A stretch of DNA of 64,000 nucleotides. Source: an uncultured Porphyromonadaceae bacterium (lineage in GTDB: Bacteria; Bacteroidota; Bacteroidia; Bacteroidales; Muribaculaceae). The notes below the pieces were generated by a model. The model was not told where the DNA came from. It saw only the letters and a list, made by a program, of their open reading frames with translations, and searched no databases. The stretch spans positions 1 through 64,000 of the forward strand of contig CAMWID010000005.1 in the NCBI GenBank assembly GCA_947174235.1, written 5' to 3'. This document shows, one piece after another, positions 39,400 through 51,037 of the stretch (its first letter is position 1; each line of letters starts with the position of its first letter). A program made the translations under genes and the position numbers.

Positions 39400-41445
39400 T
39401 TACCAGATCACAACTCTTTCAGATTCCGGACGGAACATTGTGTCGCCGTCTTTAATGTCGAATGCCTTGAAAAATGGTTCGATATTGCGTAAAGTGACAT
39501 TTACGCGGTTTTGTCCAAGGGAATGAGGGTCGGTTTTGGTTCGTGAAAGTATTTCTTCAGGACGAATGTTCCCTGCCCATACGTTGGCATATGCGAGATA
39601 AAATCTTTGCAGAGGTGTGAATCCGTCAATATCCGTCATCTCTTTGTCTTTCATGGAATCCAGATATGCTGTGAGGGCAACACGCAGCCCCCCCTGATCC
39701 GCGATGTTTTCTCCGAGTGTGAATTTGCCGTTGGCGAATACCCCGGGAGCTACTTCAACCTGGTCGAATTGATCGGCAAGGGCATCGGCAAGAGCGGTAA
39801 AGCGATCTGCATCTTCCGGGAGCCACCAATCTTTCAGATTACCGTCTTTGTCAAACTGTCTTCCCTGATCGTCAAAACCGTGAGTCATCTCATGACCGAT
39901 AACAACTCCGATAGCTCCATAATTTTGGGCATCATCCGCAGAAAGATCGAAATATGGAGCCTGCAGGATACCGGCGGGGAAACATATTTCGTTAGTGGTA
40001 GGATTGTAATATGCATTTACAGTCTGAGGAGTCATATGCCATTCCTCTTTGTCAACAGGTTTATGGAGCTTTTTGTAGTTGTCTTGAGTATACCATACTG
40101 ATGCATTGTATACATTTTCAAGATAACTCTTGGAAGGGTCAATCTCAATCTCGGAATAATCCTTCCATTTGTCGGGATATCCAATCTTGACGGTAAAGGT
40201 GGCGAGTTTCTCATGCGCTTTTGCCTTGGTTGAGTCAGACATCCATGTAAGATTGTCTATGTGTTTACCCAATGCAGTCCTCAGGTTCTCTACCAGACCT
40301 GTCATGTACTCTTTGTTTTCATTAGGGAAATACTTGTTGACGTACAACTCGCCGACGGCTTCTCCAAGCATTGAATTGGGAATAGTCATCGCCCTTTTCC
40401 AACGGGGTTCCTGTTCTTCTTTACCGCTCATTACTCTGCCGAACATTTCAAAATTGGCATCCTGAAAATCATCGCTCAATACGCCTGATGAGTCGGATAC
40501 GGCTTCAAAAACAAGATAATCTTCGATTTGTTGCGGGGAAAGAGTGGGGAGATAATGATTGATAAAATCCATGAAAGCCGGAGACGCGACATTCGCTTCG
40601 GTAAGTCCTTCCACACCGAGGTCATTAAAATAAGTATCCCAATCGATATTGCCGTATCTCTCGCGTATTTCATCCATTGTTTTCAGGTTGTATCTCAACT
40701 GTGGATTGCGACGTTGTTCCCGGGTCATTTTATTTTTTGCGAACTCCGTCTCAAGAGTTATGACAGATTCCCATACTCTTTGCCGGGCATTTTCGTCATA
40801 TCCGACAAGTTCCATCATACGTTTTACATATTTCTCATATGCGGCAAGTATCTTGGCATTTGTCTCGTTCTCCTCAAGATAATAGTCACGGTCGCCAAGA
40901 CCGAGTCCGACTTCACCTATATGAAGGATATTACGGTCTGAATTTTTAGCATCGGTCCCTACCCCTGTAGTGAAAAACGAGCCTGTTATCCCATTATGCA
41001 TCCAAGCGAGAAGGTGTATGAAATCTTCAGGTTTGGAATTCTTTATCTTGTCTATAAATTTCATTACAGGAGCAGCCCCTTCATTATTGAGCCGTATGCT
41101 GTCCATTCCCATTGAATAGAGGTCACACACTTTCTGGGCGTTTGTGCCCTTGATTTTTGAATCAGGATTTTCAGAAAGATTTGTGATCAGTTCCTTCAGC
41201 TGTTCCCTGGCATTTTCTCTCAACTGGTCAAAAGTGCCAAATCGGGAATACTCGGGAGATAGAGGATTGTTTTTCATCCATCCTCCGCAAGCATATAAAT
41301 AGAAATTCTCTCCGGGTTTTACAGCCGGATCCAGATTTGTTTTGTCGATCCCATGAGCTGCGGCAATTGTCATTAAAGGTACGCCTGCCGCTCCGAGAAT
41401 CATTTTTTTTAGATTCATATATGATTTGTTGTCTTGTTTGTCCAT
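39400..41445 (-). CDS. M13 family metallopeptidase (PepO/neprilysin-like)
   Basis: VIGHEMTHGFDDQGRQFDKDG, ENIADQGGLRVAL, NAYYNPTTNEICFPAGILQAP. Confidence 0.95.
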   Translation of the reverse strand: MDKQDNKSYMNLKKMILGAAGVPLMTIAAAHGIDKTNLDPAVKPGENFYLYACGGWMKNNPLSPEYSRFGTFDQLRENAREQLKELITNLSENPDSKIKGTNAQKVCDLYSMGMDSIRLNNEGAAPVMKFIDKIKNSKPEDFIHLLAWMHNGITGSFFTTGVGTDAKNSDRNILHIGEVGLGLGDRDYYLEENETNAKILAAYEKYVKRMMELVGYDENARQRVWESVITLETEFAKNKMTREQRRNPQLRYNLKTMDEIRERYGNIDWDTYFNDLGVEGLTEANVASPAFMDFINHYLPTLSPQQIEDYLVFEAVSDSSGVLSDDFQDANFEMFGRVMSGKEEQEPRWKRAMTIPNSMLGEAVGELYVNKYFPNENKEYMTGLVENLRTALGKHIDNLTWMSDSTKAKAHEKLATFTVKIGYPDKWKDYSEIEIDPSKSYLENVYNASVWYTQDNYKKLHKPVDKEEWHMTPQTVNAYYNPTTNEICFPAGILQAPYFDLSADDAQNYGAIGVVIGHEMTHGFDDQGRQFDKDGNLKDWWLPEDADRFTALADALADQFDQVEVAPGVFANGKFTLGENIADQGGLRVALTAYLDSMKDKEMTDIDGFTPLQRFYLAYANVWAGNIRPEEILSRTKTDPHSLGQNRVNVTLRNIEPFFKAFDIKDGDTMFRPESERVVIW

Positions 41446-41483
41446 AATGAAGCAGTCAAATATAATTACACAATTAGAAGCTG

Positions 41484-43454
41484 TTAACCTTCATGACGAA
41501 TCTTGTCAAGGTTTCCCTGTGCGTTTTCCCATGAAGTCATCGCATTTTCGAGTTGGCTTGAGATGCGGCTGTATTCGTCAAGAACCTCTTGAGTAGCGAT
41601 CCCTGATGCGAGCTTTTGTTCCAGTTCCGATTGTATGCTCTCCAAACGAGTTATTTCATCTTCTGCATTTTTTACAGCTTTCTCTGCCTTTTTAATGATT
41701 TTGTCTCTTTCTTTTTGCTCGGCATAGGTTAGAATTTTTTCGTCTTTAGTGTCAGTCACGCCGGATTTTTTATTTCCGGCTTCCTGTCCTGTCGTTAAGC
41801 CGGGACTGTTCTTAAGCGTAGAAGAACGTTCAAGATCAGAAAGGTTTTCAATTTTCTTTTTTCTGAGAAAGTCATAAATTCCTCCTAAGTTTTCAATAAC
41901 TTTTCCACCTCCGAATTCATATACCTTATTGACGAGACCATCAAGAAACTCCCGGTCATGGCTTACTACGATCACAGTTCCATCGAAATCCCGTATGGCA
42001 TCTTTTAAGATGTCTTTCGTAAGCATGTCAAGATGGTTGGTCGGTTCGTCCAATATAAGGAAATTTACAGGTTCCAACAAAAGTTTGATCATTGCGAGCC
42101 GAGTTTTTTCACCACCCGACAGCACTCTAACCTTTTTGTCGGAAGCTTCGCCTCCAAACATAAATGCGCCAAGAATATCTCGAATCTTGGTCCGCATGTC
42201 ACCGGTGGCAACATTGTCGATGGTTTCAAAGACGGAGAGATTCTCGTCAAGCATCTGTGCCTGGTTTTGTGCAAAATATCCGATCTTAACATTGTGTCCT
42301 ATTTTCAGATGACCATCGAATGGGATTTCACCCATAATACATTTCACCAATGTGGATTTTCCTTCACCGTTTTTACCTACGAACGCCACCTTCTCTCCTC
42401 GGCGTATAGAAAATTCCACATTAGAAATCACTACGTGGTCACCGTAAGATTTTTCAAGGTCTTCAACAATCAGTGGAAAATCGCCTGAGCGTGGAGAAGG
42501 CGGAAATTTAAGTCTCAGTCTTGAATTGTCGACTTCATCAACTTCTATAGGTACGATTTTTTCTAATTGTTTTATTCGGCTTTGAACCTGTACGGCTTTT
42601 GTCGCTTTATATCTGAAGCGTTCTATGAAATCTTTGGTTTCCGCGATGAGTTTCTGCTGATTTTCATAAGCTCGCAGTTGTTGCTCTATCCGTTCCTGCC
42701 TTAATTTGACAAACGGTGTATAGCTTACTTTATAATCGTAGATTTTTCCACAGGATATTTCTATAGTCCGTTTTGTCACATTGTCAAGAAACGCACGGTC
42801 ATGGCTGACAAGGACAACAGCCTTTGCCTTAGACTGAAGAAACTGTTCCAGCCATTGGATGGATTCTATGTCAAGATGGTTGGTCGGTTCGTCAAGCAGC
42901 AGCACATCTGGATTGCTAAGCAAGATCTTTGCCAGCTCTACGCGCATTCTCCACCCCCCGGAGAATTCACTTGTAGGACGATTGAAATCTGAGCGCAAGA
43001 ATCCAAGCCCTGTCAATGTCTTTTCTATTTCAGCGTCGACATTGGATACGTTTTCCATATTGATCCTGTCAGTGAGACTCTGTATTTTCTCCAGTAATCT
43101 GAAATACTCCTCACTTTCAAAATCATGAAACGATTCGACTGTCTTATTTAATCGTTTCAGTTCGTCTTCCATTTCGAATCTTTTGCGGAAAGTCTTTTTT
43201 GTCTCTTCCAGTATTGAGGTGTCGTCGGCGAGTTTCATTTGCTGAGGAAGATAACCGACAGTGATTTCATTCGGTTTGGAAATGTTTCCGGAAGATGGAG
43301 ACTGTAATCCGGACAGTATTTTTAACATTGTGGATTTTCCAGCGCCGTTTTTGCCTACGAGTGCTATTTTGTCGTTTGGATTTATGACAAAAGACACGTC
43401 TGTGAAGAGTGGACGCGCAGAGAATTCAACGCATAATTGATTTATAGATATCAT
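41484..43454 (-). CDS. ABC-F family ATP-binding protein
   Basis: Two Walker A motifs, LSGGEKTRLAMIKLLLEPVNFLILDEPTNHLD, C-terminal coiled coil. Confidence 0.94.
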   Translation of the reverse strand: MISINQLCVEFSARPLFTDVSFVINPNDKIALVGKNGAGKSTMLKILSGLQSPSSGNISKPNEITVGYLPQQMKLADDTSILEETKKTFRKRFEMEDELKRLNKTVESFHDFESEEYFRLLEKIQSLTDRINMENVSNVDAEIEKTLTGLGFLRSDFNRPTSEFSGGWRMRVELAKILLSNPDVLLLDEPTNHLDIESIQWLEQFLQSKAKAVVLVSHDRAFLDNVTKRTIEISCGKIYDYKVSYTPFVKLRQERIEQQLRAYENQQKLIAETKDFIERFRYKATKAVQVQSRIKQLEKIVPIEVDEVDNSRLRLKFPPSPRSGDFPLIVEDLEKSYGDHVVISNVEFSIRRGEKVAFVGKNGEGKSTLVKCIMGEIPFDGHLKIGHNVKIGYFAQNQAQMLDENLSVFETIDNVATGDMRTKIRDILGAFMFGGEASDKKVRVLSGGEKTRLAMIKLLLEPVNFLILDEPTNHLDMLTKDILKDAIRDFDGTVIVVSHDREFLDGLVNKVYEFGGGKVIENLGGIYDFLRKKKIENLSDLERSSTLKNSPGLTTGQEAGNKKSGVTDTKDEKILTYAEQKERDKIIKKAEKAVKNAEDEITRLESIQSELEQKLASGIATQEVLDEYSRISSQLENAMTSWENAQGNLDKIRHEG

Positions 43455-43792
43455 TTCTTTAAGCCTTCTGTACCTTTCTTTGTGATTCTTTCCACTTCTT
43501 TTGACTGACTGACTGTAAGCTTGGATTCATCCATCAGAAGACGTTTCCCGATTGCAAACACAGTTATTATCTCCTCACGTTGTCCTTCTGAAAGGTCATC
43601 ATTGTTTTCTGATGCAAATTTAAGCGTATCATCTATACCTGTTTCATACATTTTAATGAGTTCGGAATAGTCTGACTCAGTCATTTCGGATTTTTGGAGC
43701 AATTCATTTGCTCTTGCGCAGTCAAAACCTGATGAACAGGCTGTTGCCGTAATCGAAAGAAATATCAATATATAGTAGAAAAGTTTTTTCAT
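43451..43792 (-). CDS. Small putative lipoprotein
   Basis: Lipobox ITATACSSGFDCARANELL; overlaps the ABC-F start by 4 nt. Confidence 0.75.
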   Translation of the reverse strand: MKKLFYYILIFLSITATACSSGFDCARANELLQKSEMTESDYSELIKMYETGIDDTLKFASENNDDLSEGQREEIITVFAIGKRLLMDESKLTVSQSKEVERITKKGTEGLKK

Positions 43793-43915
43793 AACCGTAA
43801 GGTTTCATGTGGCGACATCGTGTTATCCATAATTAAAGAACACATAAAAATGGATGACACTCCGTGCGCCGGATTATTTATCTTCAAAGTTAAACAAAAA
43901 AAAGCAAATAAACAA

Positions 43916-43944
43916 GGGAAGCTTTCCTACAAGGAAAGCTTCCC
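43916..43944 (-). terminator. Terminator hairpin
   Basis: gggaagctttcct-aca-aggaaagcttccc. Confidence 0.7.
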
Positions 43945-43989
43945 CAAAAATGAGTAAAATTTGCTTTATAATAATGTCTATGAATGAGA

Positions 43990-44499
43990 TCAGTTGTTCA
44001 TGCTGACAAAATTATTTGTGCCCGCTTCAGGTGAGGAAGAGACGACAAGTTCCTGACTGTCCATGGATACCTGGCTGTTGCGGATGGCGTTTACTCCTGC
44101 ACTGTTTGTCTGACCATAAGATACTGCGAAGTTTCCTTCAAGTGTATTTCCGGTGACTATGAGTATATTGTATAGTCCACCTCCGGCAGGTGAGGAGTAC
44201 ACAGCGGCAAGTTCACGTTGATTGTTGGCTCCAATGACCATATTCCTGACAGGAAGGTTTTCCATCATGTATATGAATTTGTCGCGATATTCCTGTGCGT
44301 TCTCGGAAGCGGAACTGACAGTCGCTGTTTTTACGTTCTTGATTGAAGCGTCGGGTGAGATCTGGATGGCAGATACAGATTTCTCTGACATTCCTGTCAT
44401 GCCGGAAAGTGCGTTATAGGCTTCAGAAAGAGAAGTGTCGGCAAAACTTGCGAAGGTTGTGGCAGCTATAGCCGCTATAGAGATAAAAATCTTTTTCAT
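43990..44499 (-). CDS. Secreted protein of unknown function (paralogue A)
   Basis: Signal peptide MKKIFISIAAIAATTFASFA; shares GANNQ, YGQT and AIRNSxVS motifs with the neighbouring ORF. Confidence 0.75.
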   Translation of the reverse strand: MKKIFISIAAIAATTFASFADTSLSEAYNALSGMTGMSEKSVSAIQISPDASIKNVKTATVSSASENAQEYRDKFIYMMENLPVRNMVIGANNQRELAAVYSSPAGGGLYNILIVTGNTLEGNFAVSYGQTNSAGVNAIRNSQVSMDSQELVVSSSPEAGTNNFVSMNN

Positions 44500-44580
44500 A
44501 GCTGATATTTTTAGCAAATATTCATTAATAATTGGAGGATTATGTGGTGAAGAATTCAGTTTAAGTGTGGATGGAATATA

Positions 44581-45084
44581 TTATTCGACTACCGCCATCC
44601 CTATAAATTCTATTACATCAACTGTAGGTGTCACAGCCATTACCAATTCATCTCCTTCCAGACTTACTTCACTGTTACGGATAGCATCTATGCCATCGGC
44701 AGTGGTCTGTCCATATGCCGCTACATACGGACCGCCTTTCTCTCCTACGAGGAACAGGACATTGTATACTCCGTTATCGGATGGCTCAGTGAAAGCACAT
44801 GCCATTTCACTTTGATTATTAGCTCCGATAAGCTGATTTACTACCGGAAGACTCTCATAAGTATAGATGAAATCCTGTGCATAGCGTGAGCCTTTGTAAG
44901 TGACGCTATGAAGATTTGTGATTGTCACGCCAGGAGCAAGCTGCACATCGTTGATTGACTTTTCCACCATTCCAGGATTGTTGACCAGAGAGGTGTATGC
45001 GTCGTCAAGAGAGATTTGTGCAAAACCGGCGAAGCTGGTTGCAGCCAAAGCAATGAGAGTAAGGAATAACTTTTTCATAAACAT
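44581..45084 (-). CDS. Secreted protein of unknown function (paralogue B)
   Basis: Signal peptide MKKLFLTLIALAATSFAGFA; clearly collinear with the 43990-44499 protein. Confidence 0.75.
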   Translation of the reverse strand: MFMKKLFLTLIALAATSFAGFAQISLDDAYTSLVNNPGMVEKSINDVQLAPGVTITNLHSVTYKGSRYAQDFIYTYESLPVVNQLIGANNQSEMACAFTEPSDNGVYNVLFLVGEKGGPYVAAYGQTTADGIDAIRNSEVSLEGDELVMAVTPTVDVIEFIGMAVVE

Positions 45085-45257
45085 TGATTTTTAGCATTAA
45101 TTATGATATTAAAACATAGATATGACACATAAGGTTCATTCTTAATAATTAAAAAAGTGGGAATTTTAAAGGAAGCGCCCAAAAATAAAGTTTTTGTATT
45201 TTCTGACATATGTCCGGGATGTCAATGCGAATTATGTGTGGGGCGTTCCAGATATAA

Positions 45258-45305
45258 TACAAATAGGGTGGATCAAAGACTAGTCTTTGATCCACCCTAT
45301 TTGTA
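45258..45305. terminator. Perfect 48-bp palindrome downstream of groEL
   Basis: 24-bp arms with no spacer: TACAAATAGGGTGGATCAAAGACT|AGTCTTTGATCCACCCTATTTGTA. Confidence 0.88.
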
Positions 45306-45319
45306 GAATCATGCGTTTA

Positions 45320-46972
<1,653 letters not shown>

Positions 46973-47084
46973 TTAGTAATCTGCCATTCAAAAGCGACAG
47001 GATCGTATGGGGACGATAAACGATCATTCAACAATAAATCAATTAAATGTTGCTGAAGCTTTAAGCGGCGATGTTGAAAAATGA

Positions 47085-47357
47085 TCAGTCAATAACAGCG
47101 AGAACATCGCTTTGACGCATCATAATGAATTTTGTACCCTCGAATTCGATTTCGGTTCCCGCGTATTTGCCATAAAGAACCTCGTCTCCGACTTTGAGGA
47201 TCATTTCTTCATCCTTGGTGCCATTGCCAACGGCGAGCACTTTGCCACGGAGAGGCTTTTCTTTTGCTGAATCAGGGATGATGATGCCACCGAGTGTGAC
47301 TTCTTCTGCGGCTGTGGGCTCGATAAGAACCCTGTCAGCCAATGGTCTAATGCTCAT
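47085..47357 (-). CDS. groES: Co-chaperonin GroES
   Basis: [33 protein letters not shown]. Confidence 0.98.
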   Translation of the reverse strand: MSIRPLADRVLIEPTAAEEVTLGGIIIPDSAKEKPLRGKVLAVGNGTKDEEMILKVGDEVLYGKYAGTEIEFEGTKFIMMRQSDVLAVID

Positions 47358-47439
47358 ATTTTAGATAAAATTATGTTTTAATGTTTCTATTGATGGTATT
47401 TTCAAATATCGTGCCAAAAAAATGTAACGTGGGTCATTA

Positions 47440-47486
47440 CACTAAAAGGGAAACATTTTCATTGTGAAAATGTTTCCCTTTTAGTG
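47440..47486. terminator. Terminator hairpin
   Basis: 22-bp perfect stem cactaaaagggaaacattttca / tgaaaatgtttcccttttagtg with a 3-nt loop. Confidence 0.85.
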
Positions 47487-47546
47487 ATTTTTAGCTTTGG
47501 CGCTTATTGGAGCCAGCAGTGTTTTCGATGACTATGTCTTAGCAGA

Positions 47547-48980
47547 TTATTCTTTTACAAGAATGTAACTTCTATGTGGTGCCAAGGCTCCTTTCAAAAC
47601 ACCTTTTTTTACTTTAAATTCTTTGCCGTAGACTTTGTCCTTATAAGTTCCGTCAGGTAGCCCTGTGGGTAGATTGACAAAATTGGCAAATTTTGATATG
47701 TTTACAACAGCGGCGCCTTTCTTCCCTCTGTTTACGAGTAATACCTGCCCATTGTCAGAAATCCTGACATCTTCTTTCTGACCGTTCATTGCGGTGCGGA
47801 ATTTATTTACAGCCACTACTTCAGGATGGAAAAACTCATCGTTTCCTCTTGCGCCGAGAATGTTGTCTCCCCAATATTTCTGCCGTGTTGAACCTGCGGG
47901 ACGGCTAAAGAACAGAGGCGTGCCGTTTTGCCTTGCAGTGAGGAAAACCCATCCGGTGCGTATCTGTTCATCGGAAAGATGGGCAGACTCATGAGCGTTA
48001 GCATATGTGTCATGGCTTTCTACCCAGGTAGTAAGGTGTTCCGGGGCGGCAGAATGGTGCCATTCAATTATGTCCAGCCCATTGACGGATCCCTTGTCCA
48101 ATGCCTCGCGAAGAATATGCCCGTATCCTGAGGCTGTCTGTCCGAAATATTCCGCGTATTCGGTTTCCGGAACGTTCCGGTCTTGCAGCACTTCCCCATA
48201 AACGAACAAGGAATCATAAGGGACTGCAAGTTTGACGCCTTTCACGGCTTTTCTGCCTGTAGCCACATCCCAGAAGTCATTCTCCTTGACACCGCTTGCG
48301 CTGTCGACAGGGTCTGAATGGACTCCTATGTGCTTGGCTGTATCATACCTGAAACCTTTCACTCCAAGGCTCAAAAGATCATTGACGAATTCCATATAAT
48401 ATTTTTGGAAATCGGGGTTTTCGGTATTTACATCCGGTAGTGCACCGGATCCCCACAATGTGCATTGCAGTCTGTCATTGTAGTCTTTTACGGGTTGCAG
48501 ACCTTGTGAATGGAACATTTTGTCCCTACCTCCGACAGCTTTGTAAAAATCTTCGGAGACAGCGTCGATGTCAAATGCGGTATGGTTGGGGAGTACATCC
48601 ACTATAATATCTATATTGTATTTGGCAGCAGAATCCATCATCTGTTTCATTTGATCTCTGGTGCCAAGAATGTTGTTTCCGATTTTCCAGTCAGTGGGCT
48701 GATAATAATAATACCAGTTGCCTTCGGTGACATTATCATCGAAAATCTTTTTCCCGCTTCCTTCGGGTGCATAACAATTTTGAACAGGAGAGGTCTGTAC
48801 CATTGTAAAGCCAGCCTCTGCAATCTGTCGCATGTTTTCGGCGATTGTCGGGAAGTTCCAGCTCCATGCATGAAGAATAGATCCAGTGTTTGTGGCGTCA
48901 GGGTTGTGCGTGACGCGGTCTTTTGCCATTACAGTGCCTGCGACCCCGGCACAAAGGGACAGAAGTACGATTTTTTTCAT
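47547..48980 (-). CDS. Secreted GH13 alpha-amylase
   Basis: VDVLPNHTA, GVKGFRYDTAKHIG, FVYGEVLQ, VESHDTYAN. Confidence 0.92.
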   Translation of the reverse strand: MKKIVLLSLCAGVAGTVMAKDRVTHNPDATNTGSILHAWSWNFPTIAENMRQIAEAGFTMVQTSPVQNCYAPEGSGKKIFDDNVTEGNWYYYYQPTDWKIGNNILGTRDQMKQMMDSAAKYNIDIIVDVLPNHTAFDIDAVSEDFYKAVGGRDKMFHSQGLQPVKDYNDRLQCTLWGSGALPDVNTENPDFQKYYMEFVNDLLSLGVKGFRYDTAKHIGVHSDPVDSASGVKENDFWDVATGRKAVKGVKLAVPYDSLFVYGEVLQDRNVPETEYAEYFGQTASGYGHILREALDKGSVNGLDIIEWHHSAAPEHLTTWVESHDTYANAHESAHLSDEQIRTGWVFLTARQNGTPLFFSRPAGSTRQKYWGDNILGARGNDEFFHPEVVAVNKFRTAMNGQKEDVRISDNGQVLLVNRGKKGAAVVNISKFANFVNLPTGLPDGTYKDKVYGKEFKVKKGVLKGALAPHRSYILVKE

Positions 48981-49295
48981 TTTGAAATAATAAGAATTTT
49001 CACGGTTGTGAGAAAATGCCGGGAAAATCCGGTGAACTATTAGGTATCCTGAAATGATAACGGTTCTGATGTCAAAGTATTATATTTGCATGATTAAATA
49101 ATAGATCTCCTTTTTTATAGGTAGGTGGAGGCATACGTTTTTTATTATAGATGCACATAATCTGCGTCTCTGTGCTGAATTATAATTTATCTTAAATATC
49201 GGATGTCATCTTGTCAATAACTTGCGTTATGTGTTGAAATTTACTAATTTTGTAAGAAATAAGGATAATAACAACTTAGTTGTATAACCCCTCAC

Positions 49296-49922
49296 ATGAA
49301 ATTAATTAATCTTTTTACCATATTACTCACGTGTGCGTGTTCCTTTGGAGCGTCAGCCCAGACTGACAAAACGCTCCTTACACATAATGCCGTGCACGAC
49401 CAATTGCTTGCAAAAGCGAAATCCTCTCATATAGACAAGACAGTCATAAAAGATCTTATAAAACAAGATGTGGAGAGAAGGGAAGAAGCGAGCAGTGATC
49501 ATGATCATCTATCGTCTGAAACCGCCATGTTGATAAATGACTTATTGTCGGAGGCGAACAGTCATATGGGAAAGCGTTACCGTTCCGGAGCCAAGGGTCC
49601 TAAGGCTTTTGATTGTTCCGGTTTTTCAAGTTACGTGTTCCGGCAGTTCGGCTATTCTTTAGGCGCATCTTCCCGGGATCAATACGTGCAGGGCGAAGCT
49701 GTCGAAAAGCAGAATCTCAGAAAAGGGGATCTTGTTTTCTTTACCGGACGCAACAGCAAAAGCAACAGAGTCGGTCATGTAGGCATAGTCGTAAGTGCCG
49801 ATAATGAAAACGGTACTTTTAAGTTTATACACGCAAGTACTTCACAGGGAATCAAGATTGATTCAAACGATGGTTATTATAGCCGACGTTATATAGGCGC
49901 AAGAAGAATCATAGTGGAATAA
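49296..49922 (+). CDS. Secreted NlpC/P60 family peptidase
   Basis: GAKGPKAFDCSGFSSYVFRQFGY, GDLVFFTGRNSKSNRVGHVGIV, KFIHAST. Confidence 0.92.
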   Translation: MKLINLFTILLTCACSFGASAQTDKTLLTHNAVHDQLLAKAKSSHIDKTVIKDLIKQDVERREEASSDHDHLSSETAMLINDLLSEANSHMGKRYRSGAKGPKAFDCSGFSSYVFRQFGYSLGASSRDQYVQGEAVEKQNLRKGDLVFFTGRNSKSNRVGHVGIVVSADNENGTFKFIHASTSQGIKIDSNDGYYSRRYIGARRIIVE

Positions 49923-49944
49923 ACCCACAAAATACTTGTATACG

Positions 49945-49994
49945 GCACAAAACAGGCAGTTTGTCCATTAATGGACAAACTGCCTGCTTTGTGC
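49945..49994. terminator. Strong near-perfect palindrome upstream of the urease module
   Basis: 25-bp arms, one mismatch, no spacer: gcacaaaacaggcagtttgtccatt|aatggacaaactgcctgctttgtgc. Confidence 0.82.
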
Positions 49995-50090
49995 ATAATA
50001 TTTGATAAACAAAACTAAAAAGCTTGTTGTTATAAATTGCAAATGACTGTAGACGGTCATAATAGAATTGTAACAACAAATTATTTAACC

Positions 50091-50393
50091 ATGCATTTTA
50101 CCCCGAAAGAACAAGACAAGCTAACTCTGCTGATGGTAGGTCTCATCGCGGAGAGAAGACTGAAGAAAGGTCTTAAGCTTAATTATCCTGAATCTGTGGC
50201 GTATATCACGAGCGCTGCTCTTGAAGGAGCACGAGAAGGAAAGACTGTTGAGGAAGTCATGCACGACGCTGCCAACGTCCTCACTAAAGATCAGGTTATG
50301 GAGGGTGTCGCGGATATGATCACTCTGCTTCAGGTGGAGGCGGTTTTCACTGACGGCAGCAGGCTCGTAAGCATTCATCATCCAATAAAATAA
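50091..50393 (+). CDS. ureA: Urease subunit gamma
   Basis: [39 protein letters not shown]; 100 aa from the ATG at 50091. Confidence 0.95.
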   Translation: MHFTPKEQDKLTLLMVGLIAERRLKKGLKLNYPESVAYITSAALEGAREGKTVEEVMHDAANVLTKDQVMEGVADMITLLQVEAVFTDGSRLVSIHHPIK

Positions 50394-50482
50394 ATTCATT
50401 CTATCATAAGCTGTTCCCGACATCATCGGGTTTGCTCTAACCGGAATCTATTTATCAACCAAACACAAATTATAAGAAAACA

Positions 50483-51022
50483 ATGGATCAAGCAAGCAAT
50501 ACAACCGGATATACTACTCCCAATGGTGTATATTCAGGGATTCCAGATATCGCCTATCCCAACACTCCGGGATTTACCCCTTCTGAACCTGTGCCTGTCG
50601 GAGGTGTCATCCTTAAGGATGATCCTATAGATTATAATGTTGACAGAAGGACTGTGAAACTTACTGTGCGGAATACAGGGGATCGCCCGGTGCAGATCGG
50701 TAGTCATTTTCATTTTTTTGAAGTGAACCGTTATATGGAGTTTGACCGGCCAAAGGCTTTCGGCTATCATCTCAACATACCGGCCACCACGGCAGTGCGT
50801 TTCGAACCGGGTGAAGAAAAAGAGGTGGAGCTTGTAAAATATGCCGGCAAAGTACGCGTGATAGGGTTTAATGATCTTGTCAACGGATATGCCGGTGGCG
50901 AGGACTCGCCTACCTTTTCTCCAAAGAATACTGAAGCTATACGCCGCATGAAGGAGTATGGTTTTAAGTCAGTGCCAGAAGAGGAAGAAGAGGCCGAATA
51001 TTCCAATAACGTTAAACAATAA
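50483..51022 (+). CDS. ureB: Urease subunit beta with N- and C-terminal extensions
   Basis: Core [11 protein letters not shown]...[28 protein letters not shown]...[11 protein letters not shown]; 179 aa total. Confidence 0.93.
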   Translation: MDQASNTTGYTTPNGVYSGIPDIAYPNTPGFTPSEPVPVGGVILKDDPIDYNVDRRTVKLTVRNTGDRPVQIGSHFHFFEVNRYMEFDRPKAFGYHLNIPATTAVRFEPGEEKEVELVKYAGKVRVIGFNDLVNGYAGGEDSPTFSPKNTEAIRRMKEYGFKSVPEEEEEAEYSNNVKQ

Positions 51023-51037
51023 AGCGCACAATCAGAT

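Noticed and set aside
50416-50430. cccga-catca-tcggg dyad between ureA and ureB as an attenuator
   Set aside because: Only a 5-bp stem with a short T-run; too weak to support.
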